A DNA stretch of 6,798 bases from Thermoleophilia bacterium. GTDB lineage: Bacteria > Actinomycetota > Thermoleophilia > RBG-16-64-13. A model generated the notes under the pieces. That model worked only from the letters and a program-made list of their open reading frames with translations. It had not been told where the DNA came from and did no database searches. The first letter of the stretch is position 1. The number at the start of each line of letters is the position of its first letter. The position numbers and the translations under genes were made by a program. Positions 6,493 through 6,798 of this stretch are shown one piece after another. The stretch spans positions 1 through 6,798 of the forward strand of contig JAFGIH010000306.1 in the NCBI GenBank assembly GCA_016929985.1. The letters are read 5' to 3'.

Positions 6493-6798
6493 CTACGGGA
6501 CGACGGCGGCGCCCGAGATCAGGTCGAGCGCAGTCTCGACGCACTCGTCTTCTTCGAGAGTCTCGAGGTCGTCAGGCGCGACGACATCGGGCTCGATGCC
6601 GGTCTTGTTTATGTCGCGACCGTCGGGAGTGAGGTAGACGGCGGTGGTCACCTTGATGGCGCCACCGTTGGAGAGCGGTTCCAGCGTCTGGACCAATCCC
6701 TTGCCGAAGGTGGTCTCTCCCACCAAAACGGCCCGTTCGTAGTCCTGCAGTGCACCTGAGACGATCTCGGAGGCGCTGGCCGTATAAGCATCGGTCAG
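6493..6798 (-). CDS. S41 carboxy-terminal processing protease, C-terminal part (cut by the right edge)
   Basis: The visible 101 residues are the end of a CtpA/Prc-type serine protease of family S41, a tail-cleaving protease that usually acts outside the cytoplasmic membrane. The fragment opens with [19 protein letters not shown], the nucleophile block, followed by [12 protein letters not shown]. The candidate serine at fragment residue 8 and the lysine at residue 33 are 25 apart, the spacing of the Ser/Lys dyad in E. coli Prc. The following [21 protein letters not shown] block (about residues 53-73) is the conserved C-terminal strand region. The signal sequence and PDZ domain would lie beyond the window. 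The frame is open to the edge, so the gene does not start at the TTG at 6726. It ends with TAG 8 nt before rsmE, which suggests cotranscription, although an S41 protease is not a usual member of this cluster. Confidence 0.93.
   Translation of the reverse strand: MTDAYTASASEIVSGALQDYERAVLVGETTFGKGLVQTLEPLSNGGAIKVTTAVYLTPDGRDINKTGIEPDVVAPDDLETLEEDECVETALDLISGAAVVP

Noticed and set aside
6485..6544. Upstream in-frame start that would lengthen RsmE by 20 residues.
   Set aside because: The extra part is Arg-rich, lies within the protease gene and precedes the conserved RPRFFV opening; ATG 6484 fits the family and the junction better.

Overview
The window is a GC-rich (roughly 60-65% by eye) bacterial stretch in which every supported gene lies on the minus strand, so transcription runs from the right end to the left end. 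In transcription order it holds: the 3' end of an S41 carboxy-terminal processing protease (cut by the right edge), rsmE, a HIT-family gene, a YqeY/GatB-related gene, phoH (ybeZ type), a 7TM-HD phosphodiesterase (pgpH/yqfF), ybeY, a fused dgkA-PAP2 gene, a cytidine deaminase-like gene that has lost its zinc site, and the first nine codons of a further gene at the left edge. No tRNA, rRNA, CRISPR array, insertion sequence or hairpin terminator was seen.

Packing is extremely tight. Gaps are 8, 14, 17, 16 and 10 nt, and four junctions overlap: three 4-nt NTGA overlaps (hit/yqeY, yqeY/phoH, pgpH/ybeY) and one 11-nt overlap (ybeY/dgkA). This looks like one operon with translational coupling. No intergenic stretch reaches 300 bases.

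The order rsmE-hit-yqeY-phoH-pgpH-ybeY-dgkA-cdd-(era) is a housekeeping block known from Bacillota and deep-branching actinobacteria. High GC together with a PgpH-type c-di-AMP phosphodiesterase fits a deep actinobacterial lineage (Coriobacteriia- or Thermoleophilia-like) or a high-GC Bacillota relative. This assignment is inference only. The block combines ribosome and RNA maintenance (RsmE, YbeY, PhoH, possibly Era) with envelope and second-messenger functions (PgpH, the lipid kinase/phosphatase fusion).

The points most worth a second look are: the intact cytidine deaminase-like gene whose three zinc cysteines are serines and whose catalytic glutamate is alanine; the DgkA-PAP2 fusion with altered phosphatase motifs; a probable CTG start for phoH backed by a strong Shine-Dalgarno; and a perfect TATAAT placed so that it could give a leaderless hit transcript. 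I did not find convincing evidence for a wholly new system.
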